Positions 36,193 to 44,487 of a stretch of DNA of 64,000 nt are shown here, piece after piece (position 1 is the first letter of the stretch; each line of letters opens with the position of its first letter). Both the position numbers and the translations under genes were made by a program. The DNA is from Intestinicryptomonas porci. GTDB lineage: Bacteria; Verrucomicrobiota; Verrucomicrobiia; Opitutales; Intestinicryptomonadaceae. The notes under the pieces are model-generated. The model ran no database searches. It saw only the letters and a list, made by a program, of their open reading frames with translations, and was not told where the DNA came from. The stretch spans positions 1-64,000 of the forward strand of contig NZ_JALBUT010000003.1 of NCBI RefSeq assembly GCF_033971905.1. Reading direction: 5' to 3'.

Positions 36193-37185
36193 ATGGTATC
36201 ATACAAAGAATTAGGTTTGGTCAACACGCGCGAGCTTTTCAAAAAAGCTTTCGCAGGCAAGTACGCAATTCCCGCGTTCAACTTCAACAACATGGAACAA
36301 ATGCAGGCTATCATTCAGGCTTGCGTTGAAACAAAATCGCCTGTCATTTTGCAGGTTTCGAGCGGCGCGCGCAAATACGCAAACCAGACGCTTTTGCGCT
36401 ACATGGCGCAGGGCGCATGCGAATACGCAAAAGAACTCGGCTTCAACGTTCCCGTTGTATTGCACCTCGACCACGGCGATTCGTTTGAACTTTGCAAATC
36501 CTGCATCGAATACGGATTTTCTTCCGTCATGATTGACGGCTCCGCATTGCCCTACGAAAAGAATGTGGAACTCGCCGCAAAGGTTGTGGATTACGCCCAC
36601 AAATACGACGTCACAGTCGAAGGCGAACTCGGCGTTTTGGCGGGCATCGAAGACGAAGTTTCCCACGAAACCCATTCATACACACGCCCCGAAGAAGTTG
36701 AAGACTTCGTAAAGAAGACAGGCGTTGACTCTTTGGCAATTTCAATCGGCACTTCGCACGGCGCATACAAGTTCAAGCCCGAACAATGCACGCGCAACGC
36801 GGAAGGCAAGCTTGTTCCTCCTCCGCTTCGCTTCGACATCTTGAAAGAAGTTGAAAAGCGCATTCCGGGCTTCCCGATTGTTTTGCACGGTTCATCTTCC
36901 GTTCCGCAACAATACGTTGACATCATCAACGCAAACGGCGGCAAGCTCGAAGCGGCAGTCGGCATCCCCGAAGAACAGTTGCGTCAAGCAGCAGAATCGG
37001 CTGTTTGCAAAATCAACATCGACTCCGACGGCCGTTTGGCAATGACTGCGGCAGTCCGCGAAGTTTTGGCAAAGAAGCCCGCAGAATTCGACCCGCGCAA
37101 ATACTTGGGTCCCGCACGCGACGAATTGAAAAAGCTTTACATGCACAAAATCATCAATGTTTTGGGTTCTGCAAACAAGGCATAA
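36193..37185 (+). CDS. fba: class II fructose-bisphosphate aldolase
   Basis: This zinc aldolase (330 aa) splits fructose 1,6-bisphosphate in glycolysis and runs in reverse in gluconeogenesis. Zinc and catalytic residues are visible: 'VVLHLDHGDSFELC', 'GFSSVMIDGSALPYEKN', 'VEGELGVLAGIEDEV', 'DSLAISIGTSHGAYKF', 'IVLHGSSSVPQQYV' and 'CKINIDSDGRLAMTAAVRE'. It is monocistronic, with a terminator directly downstream and 230 AT-rich bases upstream in which no clear signal was identified. Confidence 0.96.
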   Translation: MVSYKELGLVNTRELFKKAFAGKYAIPAFNFNNMEQMQAIIQACVETKSPVILQVSSGARKYANQTLLRYMAQGACEYAKELGFNVPVVLHLDHGDSFELCKSCIEYGFSSVMIDGSALPYEKNVELAAKVVDYAHKYDVTVEGELGVLAGIEDEVSHETHSYTRPEEVEDFVKKTGVDSLAISIGTSHGAYKFKPEQCTRNAEGKLVPPPLRFDILKEVEKRIPGFPIVLHGSSSVPQQYVDIINANGGKLEAAVGIPEEQLRQAAESAVCKINIDSDGRLAMTAAVREVLAKKPAEFDPRKYLGPARDELKKLYMHKIINVLGSANKA

Positions 37186-37199
37186 CTTCAATCATTTAC

Positions 37200-37234
37200 A
37201 AAAAAGACGCTTCATTAGAGGCGTCTTTTTTTTG
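37200..37234 (+). terminator. rho-independent terminator after aldolase gene
   Basis: AAAAAGACGC...TTCATTAGA...GGCGTCTTTTTTTT forms a stem (GACGCtt/gaGGCGTC type) with a long T-run, 15 bases past the stop. Confidence 0.85.
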
Positions 37235-37514
37235 CGCCCCGACAAAATGAATTAAAAAGGCTTCACTATTCCGCGGTCAACCTGCGATTTTGTGCGAGAC
37301 TATCGAAAATAAAATTCTTATATTTTCTCCAAACTCCCTTAAAAGAGCGGAATATCAATCTATACAACGCTGAGACAGTCTTTTTTAAGCCGAAACTTAA
37401 ATGAATACGGACGCCATTAAAAAAGTATTTTTACTAAAATCATTCGTTGGAATATACATCTTTTTACTGTTTTCTTGAAAGCAGTTTTCTCTTGGAATGA
37501 AATTCCAATACAAC
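37235..37514. other. intergenic region between convergent genes
   Basis: About 280 bases of AT-rich DNA between the aldolase terminator and the terminator of the minus-strand PEP-CTERM gene. Only short ORFs without start signals or family features are present. No repeat or RNA structure was recognised. Confidence 0.5.
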
Positions 37515-37548
37515 AAAAAAGCTTCTGTTTTTTAAACAGAAGCCTTTT
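37515..37548 (-). terminator. terminator of the second PEP-CTERM gene
   Basis: GCTTCTGTTT pairs with AAACAGAAGC; on the minus strand the stem is followed by TTTTTTG. It lies about 30 bases past the stop at 37576. Confidence 0.85.
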
Positions 37549-37575
37549 ATCTAAAAACTATCCCTTTGCCATAGC

Positions 37576-39978
37576 TTACTTGCGGCGGCGATATGCCGCG
37601 AACGCAAGAGCAAGCGCGCCAAAGATTGCCGCGTATGTTGACGGTTCGGGAACTACGGTGTTGTTTGTATAGTAAACAACCAACTGCATGAAGTTAATGT
37701 TTTCACCTTCTGCATTCTGGTATTCTTCGCTTTCGTTGTATTCCAAAGCAAAGCGGTAAACATCTGACTCATTTGCCAACAAGACCGAAACAAAATCTTC
37801 ATACGCATATACGTCATCCGGATTGGAAACATCAAAAAGCTCGCCAAAAATATTTTGGTTATGGTCTGAAGTTTGGAGCAAAACATACCTTGTTTCTTCC
37901 TGCGGAGTCGTGATGTTGGAAAAATCAATCTTCATCATGCCGTTACTCTGATTATTGTTAAACGTGAGATTTGTAATGGGAGTGATGCCCGTATCATCAA
38001 CGACAAATTCAATCACGCCGCCGCTATTCAACCTGAAACCATTATGACCATCGTCCGTGGATTTTATGACGATTTTATTTTCACCGCCAACAATACGGAG
38101 AGTGCCCTTGCCCAAAGTTTCGTCCCAATTATCGGTTTCTTTGCCGACTTCAAGACCCGAAAGCAAAATATCATTGCCCGAACCTTTTACTTCAAAGGTT
38201 GTATTTGTTGTATAGCTTTTTCCGCCCCACTCGTGAATTTTGAGCCATACACCCCTGCCGTCGCCGCGGTTCAAAGTAGTGTTGCCCTGCATTGAGAATG
38301 TATAGCTTGTAGTGGCGTCCAAAGCCTGAGAACCCTGCAAAATCAGTTCTCCGCTGCGAATAATGATTTGGTTTTTGTTTGCCGCGTTATCGCCTCTGAA
38401 AACCGCAGTGATTGTACCGCCGGTAGATTCGTCTTGGTTGTTTACGTTGAATTTATTAACGTTCAAGACATTGCCTTCGCCGGTCATTGAGAAGTTGATA
38501 ACTGCCCCTGTCTTCAACAAAGATTCTGACAGATTGAAATTATTGCGAGTATACAAAGTGTTGTTTGACCCCGAAATATCAATGTTTGCAGTTGTTGCAA
38601 CTTCTTCGACCTTCTTGCCCAAACGAACATAGAAGCTGTTAAACTCAGCCCAGTTATTTGAGCCGGACATCGTAAACCTTGCAGAACCCTGCTTCGCATC
38701 GTCGCCACCAATATTCAAATCGCCCCTTGTGGTAAATTTGGAATAGCCTTTCAAATTAAACTCCATCAAGAAATTGCAATCATCCACAATTTCAGCCTTG
38801 CTAAGGCGCATATTAACGTTTCCGGCAAAAACCGCTTCCGTAATCGCATCCGCAGAACCTTCCATATTCCATGAAATATTGCCGTAGGCGGATTCCCATC
38901 CTCCCGCATTGGCAAATTCAAGATTCCAAGCGGCAAATTTCGAGCCGCTCAAAAGATTGACAGAGAGGCTTGTGTTTTCGTTAAAATCCGACCACCCCAA
39001 ATTGACATTGCCACCATTTGTAATATCATCAAGCGTTCTTGTTTCGGCATCCATAGCCCAATAGCTTGTGCCGTCCGCAGCGCCCGCACCGTTTACGACA
39101 GTGCCATTTTCAAAGGTAAGAACCTGCTGAGAGTCAGCGCCGACATGAAGGAATATAACGTCTCCATTCCACCCGCCCGTAGAACCGTCCGACTTCCAGT
39201 TATTATAAAAGCGGTTCAATGTAGAGTTGGAATAAGTCGTGTTCCAATTTCCGCCATAGCCGGCAACCAACCATCCATCATTTGACGCCTGCTGGGTTGA
39301 ATTTGTAAAATTTACATTCGTTCCGGATTCGGTTCCGCGGAAAATAAGTTTACCGTAAAAAGTCGAATCGGTAAGGCTCATATCGCTATTGATATTAAAG
39401 TTGCCCGACTCCTGGTAAATTTTTGCGCCATTTGTAGCATATAGCTTTCCGCCATTGTCGCCGCCGCCGCCACGTAAAATAAACGTTGCGCCATCAACAT
39501 TCTGAGTTGTATTTCCAAAGCCCGAAACAGAAACAACCGCTCCGTCTGTCATATTTATTACAGAATTGCCGTCCTGCCAGAAATTGCCGGTGATATAAAA
39601 ATCATTCTTAACGTTGATTGTTGAATGCCACAAACCCGTAATAGTCATATTTACAAGGCTGTCGGCAGAACCAATCGCAGCCGAAGTGGTAAGAGTGCTG
39701 TAATCCATCTTTACCCTTACCTGCTTATCAGCCCAAGTATCCAAAGTCGACGGCAATTCCCACGGAAGAACCGACATGGAAACCTTGGTCCACGGTTCAT
39801 ACGACGTTATATGTTCAGCCTCGTTCCAAGACGAAATTGCATTAAAATCACCGTCTGAAACATTGTTAGCTCTGATTCTGTTCCCGACGGGAATATCATT
39901 TTGCGTATATTCCTGTTCCTGCGCAAACCCTGTCAGCATTAGGGATGCGATAGATAGTTCTAATAGTAATTTTTTCAT
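37576..39978 (-). CDS. large PEP-CTERM surface protein, beta-rich passenger
   Basis: The ATG at 39978 starts a signal peptide (MKKLLLELSIASLMLTGFA). About 750 residues of Asn/Gly/Ser/Thr-rich beta-repeats follow, with recurrent patterns such as 'FTNSTQQASNDGWLV', 'NISGSNNTLYTRNNFNLSES' and 'GSGNDILLSGLEVG', like an autotransporter or adhesin passenger. The C-terminus is the PEP-CTERM tail starting VPEPSTYAAIFG and ending FAAYRRRK. It is probably surface-displayed after exosortase processing. A TTGACA box on the minus strand (40051-40056) may be its promoter, with a weak -10. Ligand unknown. Confidence 0.83.
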   Translation of the reverse strand: MKKLLLELSIASLMLTGFAQEQEYTQNDIPVGNRIRANNVSDGDFNAISSWNEAEHITSYEPWTKVSMSVLPWELPSTLDTWADKQVRVKMDYSTLTTSAAIGSADSLVNMTITGLWHSTINVKNDFYITGNFWQDGNSVINMTDGAVVSVSGFGNTTQNVDGATFILRGGGGDNGGKLYATNGAKIYQESGNFNINSDMSLTDSTFYGKLIFRGTESGTNVNFTNSTQQASNDGWLVAGYGGNWNTTYSNSTLNRFYNNWKSDGSTGGWNGDVIFLHVGADSQQVLTFENGTVVNGAGAADGTSYWAMDAETRTLDDITNGGNVNLGWSDFNENTSLSVNLLSGSKFAAWNLEFANAGGWESAYGNISWNMEGSADAITEAVFAGNVNMRLSKAEIVDDCNFLMEFNLKGYSKFTTRGDLNIGGDDAKQGSARFTMSGSNNWAEFNSFYVRLGKKVEEVATTANIDISGSNNTLYTRNNFNLSESLLKTGAVINFSMTGEGNVLNVNKFNVNNQDESTGGTITAVFRGDNAANKNQIIIRSGELILQGSQALDATTSYTFSMQGNTTLNRGDGRGVWLKIHEWGGKSYTTNTTFEVKGSGNDILLSGLEVGKETDNWDETLGKGTLRIVGGENKIVIKSTDDGHNGFRLNSGGVIEFVVDDTGITPITNLTFNNNQSNGMMKIDFSNITTPQEETRYVLLQTSDHNQNIFGELFDVSNPDDVYAYEDFVSVLLANESDVYRFALEYNESEEYQNAEGENINFMQLVVYYTNNTVVPEPSTYAAIFGALALAFAAYRRRK

Positions 39979-40132
39979 AGAGGTCATAAGATTGTAATAA
40001 AAAAACTTGTTTTATAGATTAAATATTTTTTTTAACAAGCAATGTCCTCTTGTCAAATAAATTCGACACATCAATAACTTATGAACATTGAAGAAAAGCT
40101 TAAAACCCTTTTCTCAAACTATTGAGATAAAA

Positions 40133-40163
40133 ACAAAAAAAATCCGTATTTTTTTAATACGGA
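40133..40163 (-). terminator. terminator of the STAS-domain gene
   Basis: TCCGTATT (40143-40150) and AATACGGA (40156-40163) form an 8-bp stem; on the minus strand a long T-run follows. It lies 30 bases past the stop. Confidence 0.85.
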
Positions 40164-40192
40164 CAGGTAAAAATGGCATTGAAAGTAAAATT

Positions 40193-40528
40193 TTACGCCA
40201 AAACCGAAAGAGCATCGTCTTTTGAGTCGCGTATGTCAAAAAACGCGGAAAGACCCGAAATTTTAAAAACCTCAGCAACATTCGAGTTCAATGAAGAAAG
40301 CGCAATCCTGCCGTCAACTGCTTTCAGCTTCTTTGCCGCCGACAAAAGAGAGCGCAAGCCCGCACTGCTGATGTAGTCAAGCTCCCTCAAATCAAACAAA
40401 ACCTTTTTCGCCCCCGAAGAAATCAAGCCGTCAAGCGCGCCGTCCAATTCCGCCGATGTTATGACATCCAAACGCCCTTTCAACGCGGCGACGCAAATAT
40501 CGTTTACTTTTTCAATGTCTATCGTCAT
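40193..40528 (-). CDS. STAS-domain protein (anti-sigma factor antagonist type)
   Basis: This 111-residue SpoIIAA/RsbV-like protein has a beta-strand start 'CVAALKGRLDVITSAELDGA' and the regulatory loop 'DLRELDYISSAGLRSLL'. S55 is the likely phospho-serine controlled by a serine kinase/phosphatase pair. Such proteins release sigma factors or switch other partners according to phosphorylation. No kinase (RsbW-like) or sigma factor lies beside it, so its partner is elsewhere. Confidence 0.9.
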   Translation of the reverse strand: MTIDIEKVNDICVAALKGRLDVITSAELDGALDGLISSGAKKVLFDLRELDYISSAGLRSLLSAAKKLKAVDGRIALSSLNSNVAEVFKISGLSAFFDIRDSKDDALSVLA

Positions 40529-40684
40529 AAAAAACCTTTCAAATTTAAGGCAATATTTTAGAAAAATAATGAAAAATGCAACTTAAATCATCCGTAAAAA
40601 TTTTCTCGGAACTTTTGCGAATTTCATATGTCGAAAAAAGCAGGTTAGTGTGCCAGATTTTGCAAAATTTGTTAAATCTGTTAT

Positions 40685-40741
40685 AAACGGCGCGCGGCAA
40701 TTCCGATTTTTCATCATGACGAAAACAGGATTGCCGCGTTT
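40685..40741 (+). other. long imperfect hairpin, possible structured RNA or terminator
   Basis: CGCGGCAA (40693-40700) pairs with TTGCCGCG (40731-40738). The arms extend inwards past a one-base bulge (TTCC/GGA), and an inner TTTTTC/GAAAA pairing closes around CATCATGAC. On the plus strand it is followed by TTTCCTTTT. It could end a small plus-strand transcript or be a 5' structure. No known riboswitch family was recognised. Confidence 0.35.
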
Positions 40742-40862
40742 CCTTTTAAAATGAGCTTAAAAATCGGCTTTTTTTGCAAAATATTAAATTTTTTTGAGCT
40801 TTTTGTTGGTTTTTTCTTTTCAAATTATTGTTTTTCGGCAACTTTTGTATCCTTTTAAAATT

Positions 40863-40881
40863 TTGCATTCAGTGAATGCAA
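40863..40881. promoter_or_regulatory. 19-bp palindrome in the leader of the FadL-type gene
   Basis: TTGCATTC (40863-40870) and GAATGCAA (40874-40881) are perfect inverted repeats around AGT. The dyad ends 28 bases before the ATG at 40910, a good position for a repressor or activator dimer. A FadR- or TetR-like regulator of lipid uptake would be a reasonable guess; none is in the window. Confidence 0.45.
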
Positions 40882-40909
40882 GCAAACACTAACAACAAAA
40901 GTTCATAAT

Positions 40910-42226
40910 ATGAAGAAAATAAATATACTAATCGCGTTGGCGATGTTTGTTTCGTGTGTCAAAGCTTGGGCATCAGGCTTTCAAGTTTTGGAGCAAGGCG
41001 CATCAAACCTCGGCACCGCATTGGCAGGAGCAGTGGTAAACACCAACAACGACGCAACCGCGGCATATTGGAATCCGTCGGCTGCGTTTTTTGTAGAAAG
41101 CGAAAACAAATTAGATGTCGCGATTTCAATCATCTATCCCGAAATGAAGTCGCACGTCACGGCAACCCATACAAGCCCATACCAACCCGGAACAAACATT
41201 CCGACTCCCGGCATCAACGACAATGCGGGCAAGCTGGCGGTAGTTCCAAACGCCTATTACGTAAGAAAATTCGGCGAAAGATTTGCGGGAACTCTCTCAA
41301 TTACTTCCCCCTTCGGGCTTGCGACACAATATGACGAAGAAAGCAACTTCATCGGCAGATATGACGGCGTAAACAGCGATATCCAAACCATACAGATAAA
41401 TCCGTCCCTCGCCTACAAGGTAAACGACTGGCTCTCGCTTTCAGTAGGGGCTTCGGCGGACTATATCCACGCTGAGCTTACATCGTACACATTTATCCCG
41501 CAGAACGGATTGCCATTGCCCGCAGGCGGAATAGACGCAAGAACGAGAGTTGACGGTTCGGGATGGAGCGGCAGCTTCAACGTAGGCGCAACCGTAAAGT
41601 TTTTGGAAACAGGCCGCTTCGGCATTTCATACCGCTACCAAATCCGGCATGATATCGAAGGCTATGTCACAACATCAAACCCGATGTTCGGCATTTTTAA
41701 CAGACAATCCGCCGCCGCAAAGCTTAACTTGCCGTCAAACTTGAACCTGGGCGCGTCTTACAAATTCAAAGACGATTTCTGGAATCAGTTTACGGTTATG
41801 GCGGCATACACATTCACTTGGTGGAGCAGCTTCAAAGATCTCGACATAACTAACGACGCAGGCGGCTTAATCCACCATACCGCAGAAAACTGGCGCAACA
41901 CCCACAGGGCAAGCGTCGGCGCCGCATACCAGCCCGACTGGAACAAAGACCTCACTTTGCGCATAGGAGCTGCTTTCGACCAAAGCCCCGTAAGAAACGC
42001 AAAATTCAGAACCGTACGTGTCCCCGACACAAACAGAATTTGGGCTACCTGCGGCTTGGGATACAAAATCGGCAACATGAATTTCGACCTTGCCTACATG
42101 CACATCTTCTTTGACGACGCAAACATCAACAACACGCAAAACCACGCATACTCGTCTTCAACCATCAAAGGCTATTACGACGGTTGCGCACACGTTGTCT
42201 CGATGCAAGTCGGCGTAAAGTGGTAG
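40910..42226 (+). CDS. OmpP1/FadL/TodX family outer-membrane transport protein
   Basis: This 438-residue beta-barrel has a signal peptide (MKKINILIALAMFVSCVKAW) and the FadL N-terminal hatch motif: 'SGFQVLEQGASNLGTALAG' followed by 'NNDATAAYWNPSAAF'. The barrel then shows alternating strands, e.g. 'SLSVGASADYIHAEL', 'RFGISYRYQIRHDIEGY' and 'LTLRIGAAFDQSPVR', ending in an aromatic-rich strand 'VSMQVGVKW'. The family takes up long-chain fatty acids or other hydrophobic compounds across the outer membrane. It confirms a diderm envelope. Confidence 0.9.
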   Translation: MKKINILIALAMFVSCVKAWASGFQVLEQGASNLGTALAGAVVNTNNDATAAYWNPSAAFFVESENKLDVAISIIYPEMKSHVTATHTSPYQPGTNIPTPGINDNAGKLAVVPNAYYVRKFGERFAGTLSITSPFGLATQYDEESNFIGRYDGVNSDIQTIQINPSLAYKVNDWLSLSVGASADYIHAELTSYTFIPQNGLPLPAGGIDARTRVDGSGWSGSFNVGATVKFLETGRFGISYRYQIRHDIEGYVTTSNPMFGIFNRQSAAAKLNLPSNLNLGASYKFKDDFWNQFTVMAAYTFTWWSSFKDLDITNDAGGLIHHTAENWRNTHRASVGAAYQPDWNKDLTLRIGAAFDQSPVRNAKFRTVRVPDTNRIWATCGLGYKIGNMNFDLAYMHIFFDDANINNTQNHAYSSSTIKGYYDGCAHVVSMQVGVKW

Positions 42227-42240
42227 AATAAAATTAAACG

Positions 42241-42270
42241 ACGCGCCTGACATTGTTTCGGGCGCGTTTT
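42241..42270 (+). terminator. terminator after the FadL-type gene
   Basis: ACGCGCC (42241-42247) pairs with GGCGCGT (42261-42267), followed by TTTTAC. It lies 15 bases past the stop. Confidence 0.75.
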
Positions 42271-42338
42271 ACAAAGCCATGCCTAACTTTTTGCTTGACC
42301 AAAAATAAGGCATAGCCAATTATGTACTTTTAAAAATT

Positions 42339-42623
42339 ATGAGCTCAACAGAACAAGCCACAAAAATACTGACCGTTGAAAACAAGATGGGCATACATGC
42401 CCGTCCCGCCTCAAAGATTGTGCGCGCTTCAAACAAATATTCGGGCGCGGAACTTGTCGTTGAAAAGGACGGGGAAAAAGTAAACGGCAAGAGCATCATG
42501 GGGTTGATGATGCTTGCGGCGGGGAAAGGCTCCTCGATAAAATTTGTGGCATGCGGCGAAGGGGCAAAACCGATGCTTGATGAAATCGAAGATTTGTTTA
42601 AGCGCAAGTTTGACGAAGAATAA
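42339..42623 (+). CDS. HPr phosphocarrier protein
   Basis: This 94-residue PTS HPr has active-site H20 in 'KMGIHARPASKIV' and the regulatory serine region 'KVNGKSIMGLMMLAAGKG' (S52, equivalent to Ser46). Both sites fit phosphorylation by enzyme I and, in principle, by HPr kinase/phosphorylase. Neither partner nor any sugar-specific permease lies in the window. The only EIIA-like domain found is in the diadenylate cyclase fusion at 4222-5562, so a regulatory rather than sugar-uptake role is plausible. tRNA-Gly follows 34 bases later. Confidence 0.95.
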   Translation: MSSTEQATKILTVENKMGIHARPASKIVRASNKYSGAELVVEKDGEKVNGKSIMGLMMLAAGKGSSIKFVACGEGAKPMLDEIEDLFKRKFDEE

Positions 42624-42657
42624 TTTTTAAGTTTAATTTTTATTTAAAATTTTTAAT

Positions 42658-42733
42658 GCGGGCGTAGCTCAATTGGCAGAGCGCGAGCTTCCCAAGCTTG
42701 AGGTTATGGGTTCGACCCCCACCGCCCGCTCCA
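42658..42733 (+). tRNA. tRNA-Gly (anticodon CCC)
   Basis: The acceptor stem GCGGGCG pairs with CGCCCGC. The D-arm is GCTC...GAGC. The anticodon stem CGAGC/GCTTG encloses loop TTCCCAA, giving CCC. The T-arm carries GGTTCGACCCC-like sequence. Discriminator T and an encoded CCA (42731-42733) complete the gene. Confidence 0.97.
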
Positions 42734-42741
42734 TTAAAAAA

Positions 42742-42775
42742 AGCCTGCAAACAAGAGCGTTTGCGGGCTTTTTTG
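42742..42775 (+). terminator. terminator after tRNA-Gly
   Basis: AGCCTGCAAA (42742-42751) pairs with TTTGCGGGCT (42760-42769, one wobble), followed by six Ts. Confidence 0.87.
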
Positions 42776-42857
42776 TTGATAAACAAAGGGTTTGAGAGTA
42801 GCTGCAAAAAACAACAATCCGATATATCGATGCACGATTTTAATAAATATTTTTTTG

Positions 42858-43613
42858 TCAGCTATATTTTGAGAAGAAACAATTTATTGTATATAAAACA
42901 AGAAAAAATATAACAATCAAGCATAGCGAAAACAAAACAACCCAAATTCCCGATATAACACTATCATGGTTATCGCCCATACATATCGGAAAAAGCAATA
43001 GCAAAATAAAAATTACTGAAAACAAACAGCAACCGATCTCTGCTTTTTCTACTTTATGTTTGTATTCTTCGATGTATTCGCGAACAAAAACAGCAGGGGC
43101 GATTTTTTCGGCTTCTGTGCTGCTTGATTTAAAAACTGCGTCTTTGTAATAATTGACAAACGCTTTATGCGCTTCTTCGGCTTTAACATAAATACTTTTT
43201 CTATCGGCCACTGAAAAACGCAAAATTGTGCGTTTTTTTGTTTTCCAATTCCAATATTCAAGCCTCAAAAAAGAAACGCTCCTTTGATGCTGAAGAAAAT
43301 CGTCTTCGATATAGTTGTGATAATAAACACCCAAATCTATAACGTGCGAAAAGGGTATTATCTGCAAGTCTTTTAACTCCAAGTCAGATATCGAAAGCCC
43401 ATGCGTATGACAAATTAAATTTACCTGCTTTTCTTCTCCTAAAACATCTACTACCAAATATGCGCCATCAACGACGCCCCCGATATTTAAATCAAGTTCA
43501 AGTTGCGGCATTGTGTTGTAAAGATGCGCGGCAATATCATAGCCGCAATGAGGGCAACAACTTGCCTTGTCGCTAACATCTTTTCCGCATTCAAAACACT
43601 TAATTATTGCCAT
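42858..43613 (-). CDS. zinc-ribbon membrane protein, function unknown
   Basis: The N-terminal zinc ribbon is 'CFECGKDVSDKASCCPHCGYD' (two CxxC pairs, residues about 6-25, written here over its key part). A soluble region of about 150 residues follows, and the C-terminus has two transmembrane helices: 'CCLFSVIFILLLLFPICMG' and 'WVVLFSLCLIVIFFLVLY'. The middle includes 'ILRFSVADRKSIYVKAEEA', perhaps a PH-like beta-domain. The composition is more AT-rich and less biased than its neighbours, so acquisition by transfer is possible. I do not recognise a function. Confidence 0.6.
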   Translation of the reverse strand: MAIIKCFECGKDVSDKASCCPHCGYDIAAHLYNTMPQLELDLNIGGVVDGAYLVVDVLGEEKQVNLICHTHGLSISDLELKDLQIIPFSHVIDLGVYYHNYIEDDFLQHQRSVSFLRLEYWNWKTKKRTILRFSVADRKSIYVKAEEAHKAFVNYYKDAVFKSSSTEAEKIAPAVFVREYIEEYKHKVEKAEIGCCLFSVIFILLLLFPICMGDNHDSVISGIWVVLFSLCLIVIFFLVLYTINCFFSKYS

Positions 43614-43751
43614 TATTTTTCTTTTTTACTTTTGCAATATAAATTAGCCGCTTCTATTTTTTTGCGAACCGCTTTAAGCCTATTTTAACTTTTATCGCGC
43701 TAATATAAACAACATACTGTATAATTTACAAAAAAATGCTATTTTTAAAGC

Positions 43752-43782
43752 AAAAAAGCCTTTCGATTTGCGAAAGGCTTTT
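43752..43782 (-). terminator. terminator of the reverse rubrerythrin gene
   Basis: AGCCTTTCG (43757-43765) pairs with CGAAAGGCT (43771-43779); on the minus strand six Ts follow. It lies 40 bases past the stop. Confidence 0.85.
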
Positions 43783-43821
43783 GTCTGACAAGCTAACATT
43801 GCGCTAAATTGCGCGTGAAAT

Positions 43822-44370
43822 TTACTTTGAGAAGTAACGGTTCAAGAGACCTTGGAATGCGCAACCGTGGCGGGCTTCGTCTTTGCACATTTCATGCACT
43901 GTGTCGTGGATTGCGTCGTAGCCGAGCTGCTTTGCGCGTTTTGCAATCATAAGCTTGCCTTCCGTCGCGCCGTGTTCGGCCGCAACTCTCGCTTCCAAGT
44001 TTGCCTTTGTTGAAGGTTCTACCACTTCGCCCAAGAGTTCCGCGAATTTCGCCGCGTGTTCCGCTTCTTCAAACGCGATGCGCTTGTATGCTTCGGCAAC
44101 TTCGGGGTAGCCTTCCCTGTCCGCCTGGCGGCTCATTGCAAGGTACATTCCGACTTCGGTGCATTCTCCCATGAAGTTTGCCCTCAAGCCTTCGACTACT
44201 TCCGCGTCCAAGCCTTTTGCGACTCCGATGCGGTGTTCGTCAGCCCATACCAAGCCTGCGTTTTCTTCCCTTTCGATGAACTTCGAACGGGGAGCCTTGC
44301 ATTGCGGGCAAACGTCCGCAACTTCGCCTTCAAATACATATCCGCAGATTGAACATACTGTCTTTTTCAT
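43822..44370 (-). CDS. reverse rubrerythrin (rubredoxin domain first)
   Basis: The ATG at 44370 (MKKTVCSICGYVFEGE) is chosen; the longer frame adds a non-homologous stretch. The rubredoxin domain comes first (CSICG and CPQCKAPRSKF, residues 5-30). The ferritin-like diiron domain follows, with 'NFMGECTEVGMYLAMSRQA', 'AFEEAEHAAKFAELLGE', 'RVAAEHGATEGKLMIAKRA' and 'MCKDEARHGCAF'. This order is that of clostridial reverse rubrerythrins, which act as NADH-dependent peroxidases. It differs from the rubrerythrin at 17607-18149. A short AAGGA precedes the ATG. Confidence 0.93.
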   Translation of the reverse strand: MKKTVCSICGYVFEGEVADVCPQCKAPRSKFIEREENAGLVWADEHRIGVAKGLDAEVVEGLRANFMGECTEVGMYLAMSRQADREGYPEVAEAYKRIAFEEAEHAAKFAELLGEVVEPSTKANLEARVAAEHGATEGKLMIAKRAKQLGYDAIHDTVHEMCKDEARHGCAFQGLLNRYFSK

Positions 44371-44487
44371 TTTTTTCCTTATTTGATTAGTGTTGAAAAT
44401 ATTTTTTTGCTTCAAGAGAATTTTCCCTTAAATTTAAAAAGAAAAGTTAAAATAAATTTTTTATAGAATCAATAATAATTTTCATTT

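Larger units (their letters stand above)
40529..40909. other. 381-base intergenic region with hairpin and palindrome
   Basis: This region separates the divergent STAS gene and FadL-type gene. It contains a long imperfect hairpin (40685-40741) and a perfect palindrome just before the FadL start, described separately. The rest is AT-rich promoter DNA with T-runs. No coding frame is convincing. Confidence 0.5.

Noticed and set aside
40133..40163. similarity of the STAS terminator stem (TCCGTATT/AATACGGA) to the inverted-repeat arm
   Set aside because: The T-run and position make it an ordinary terminator; the shared core is short.
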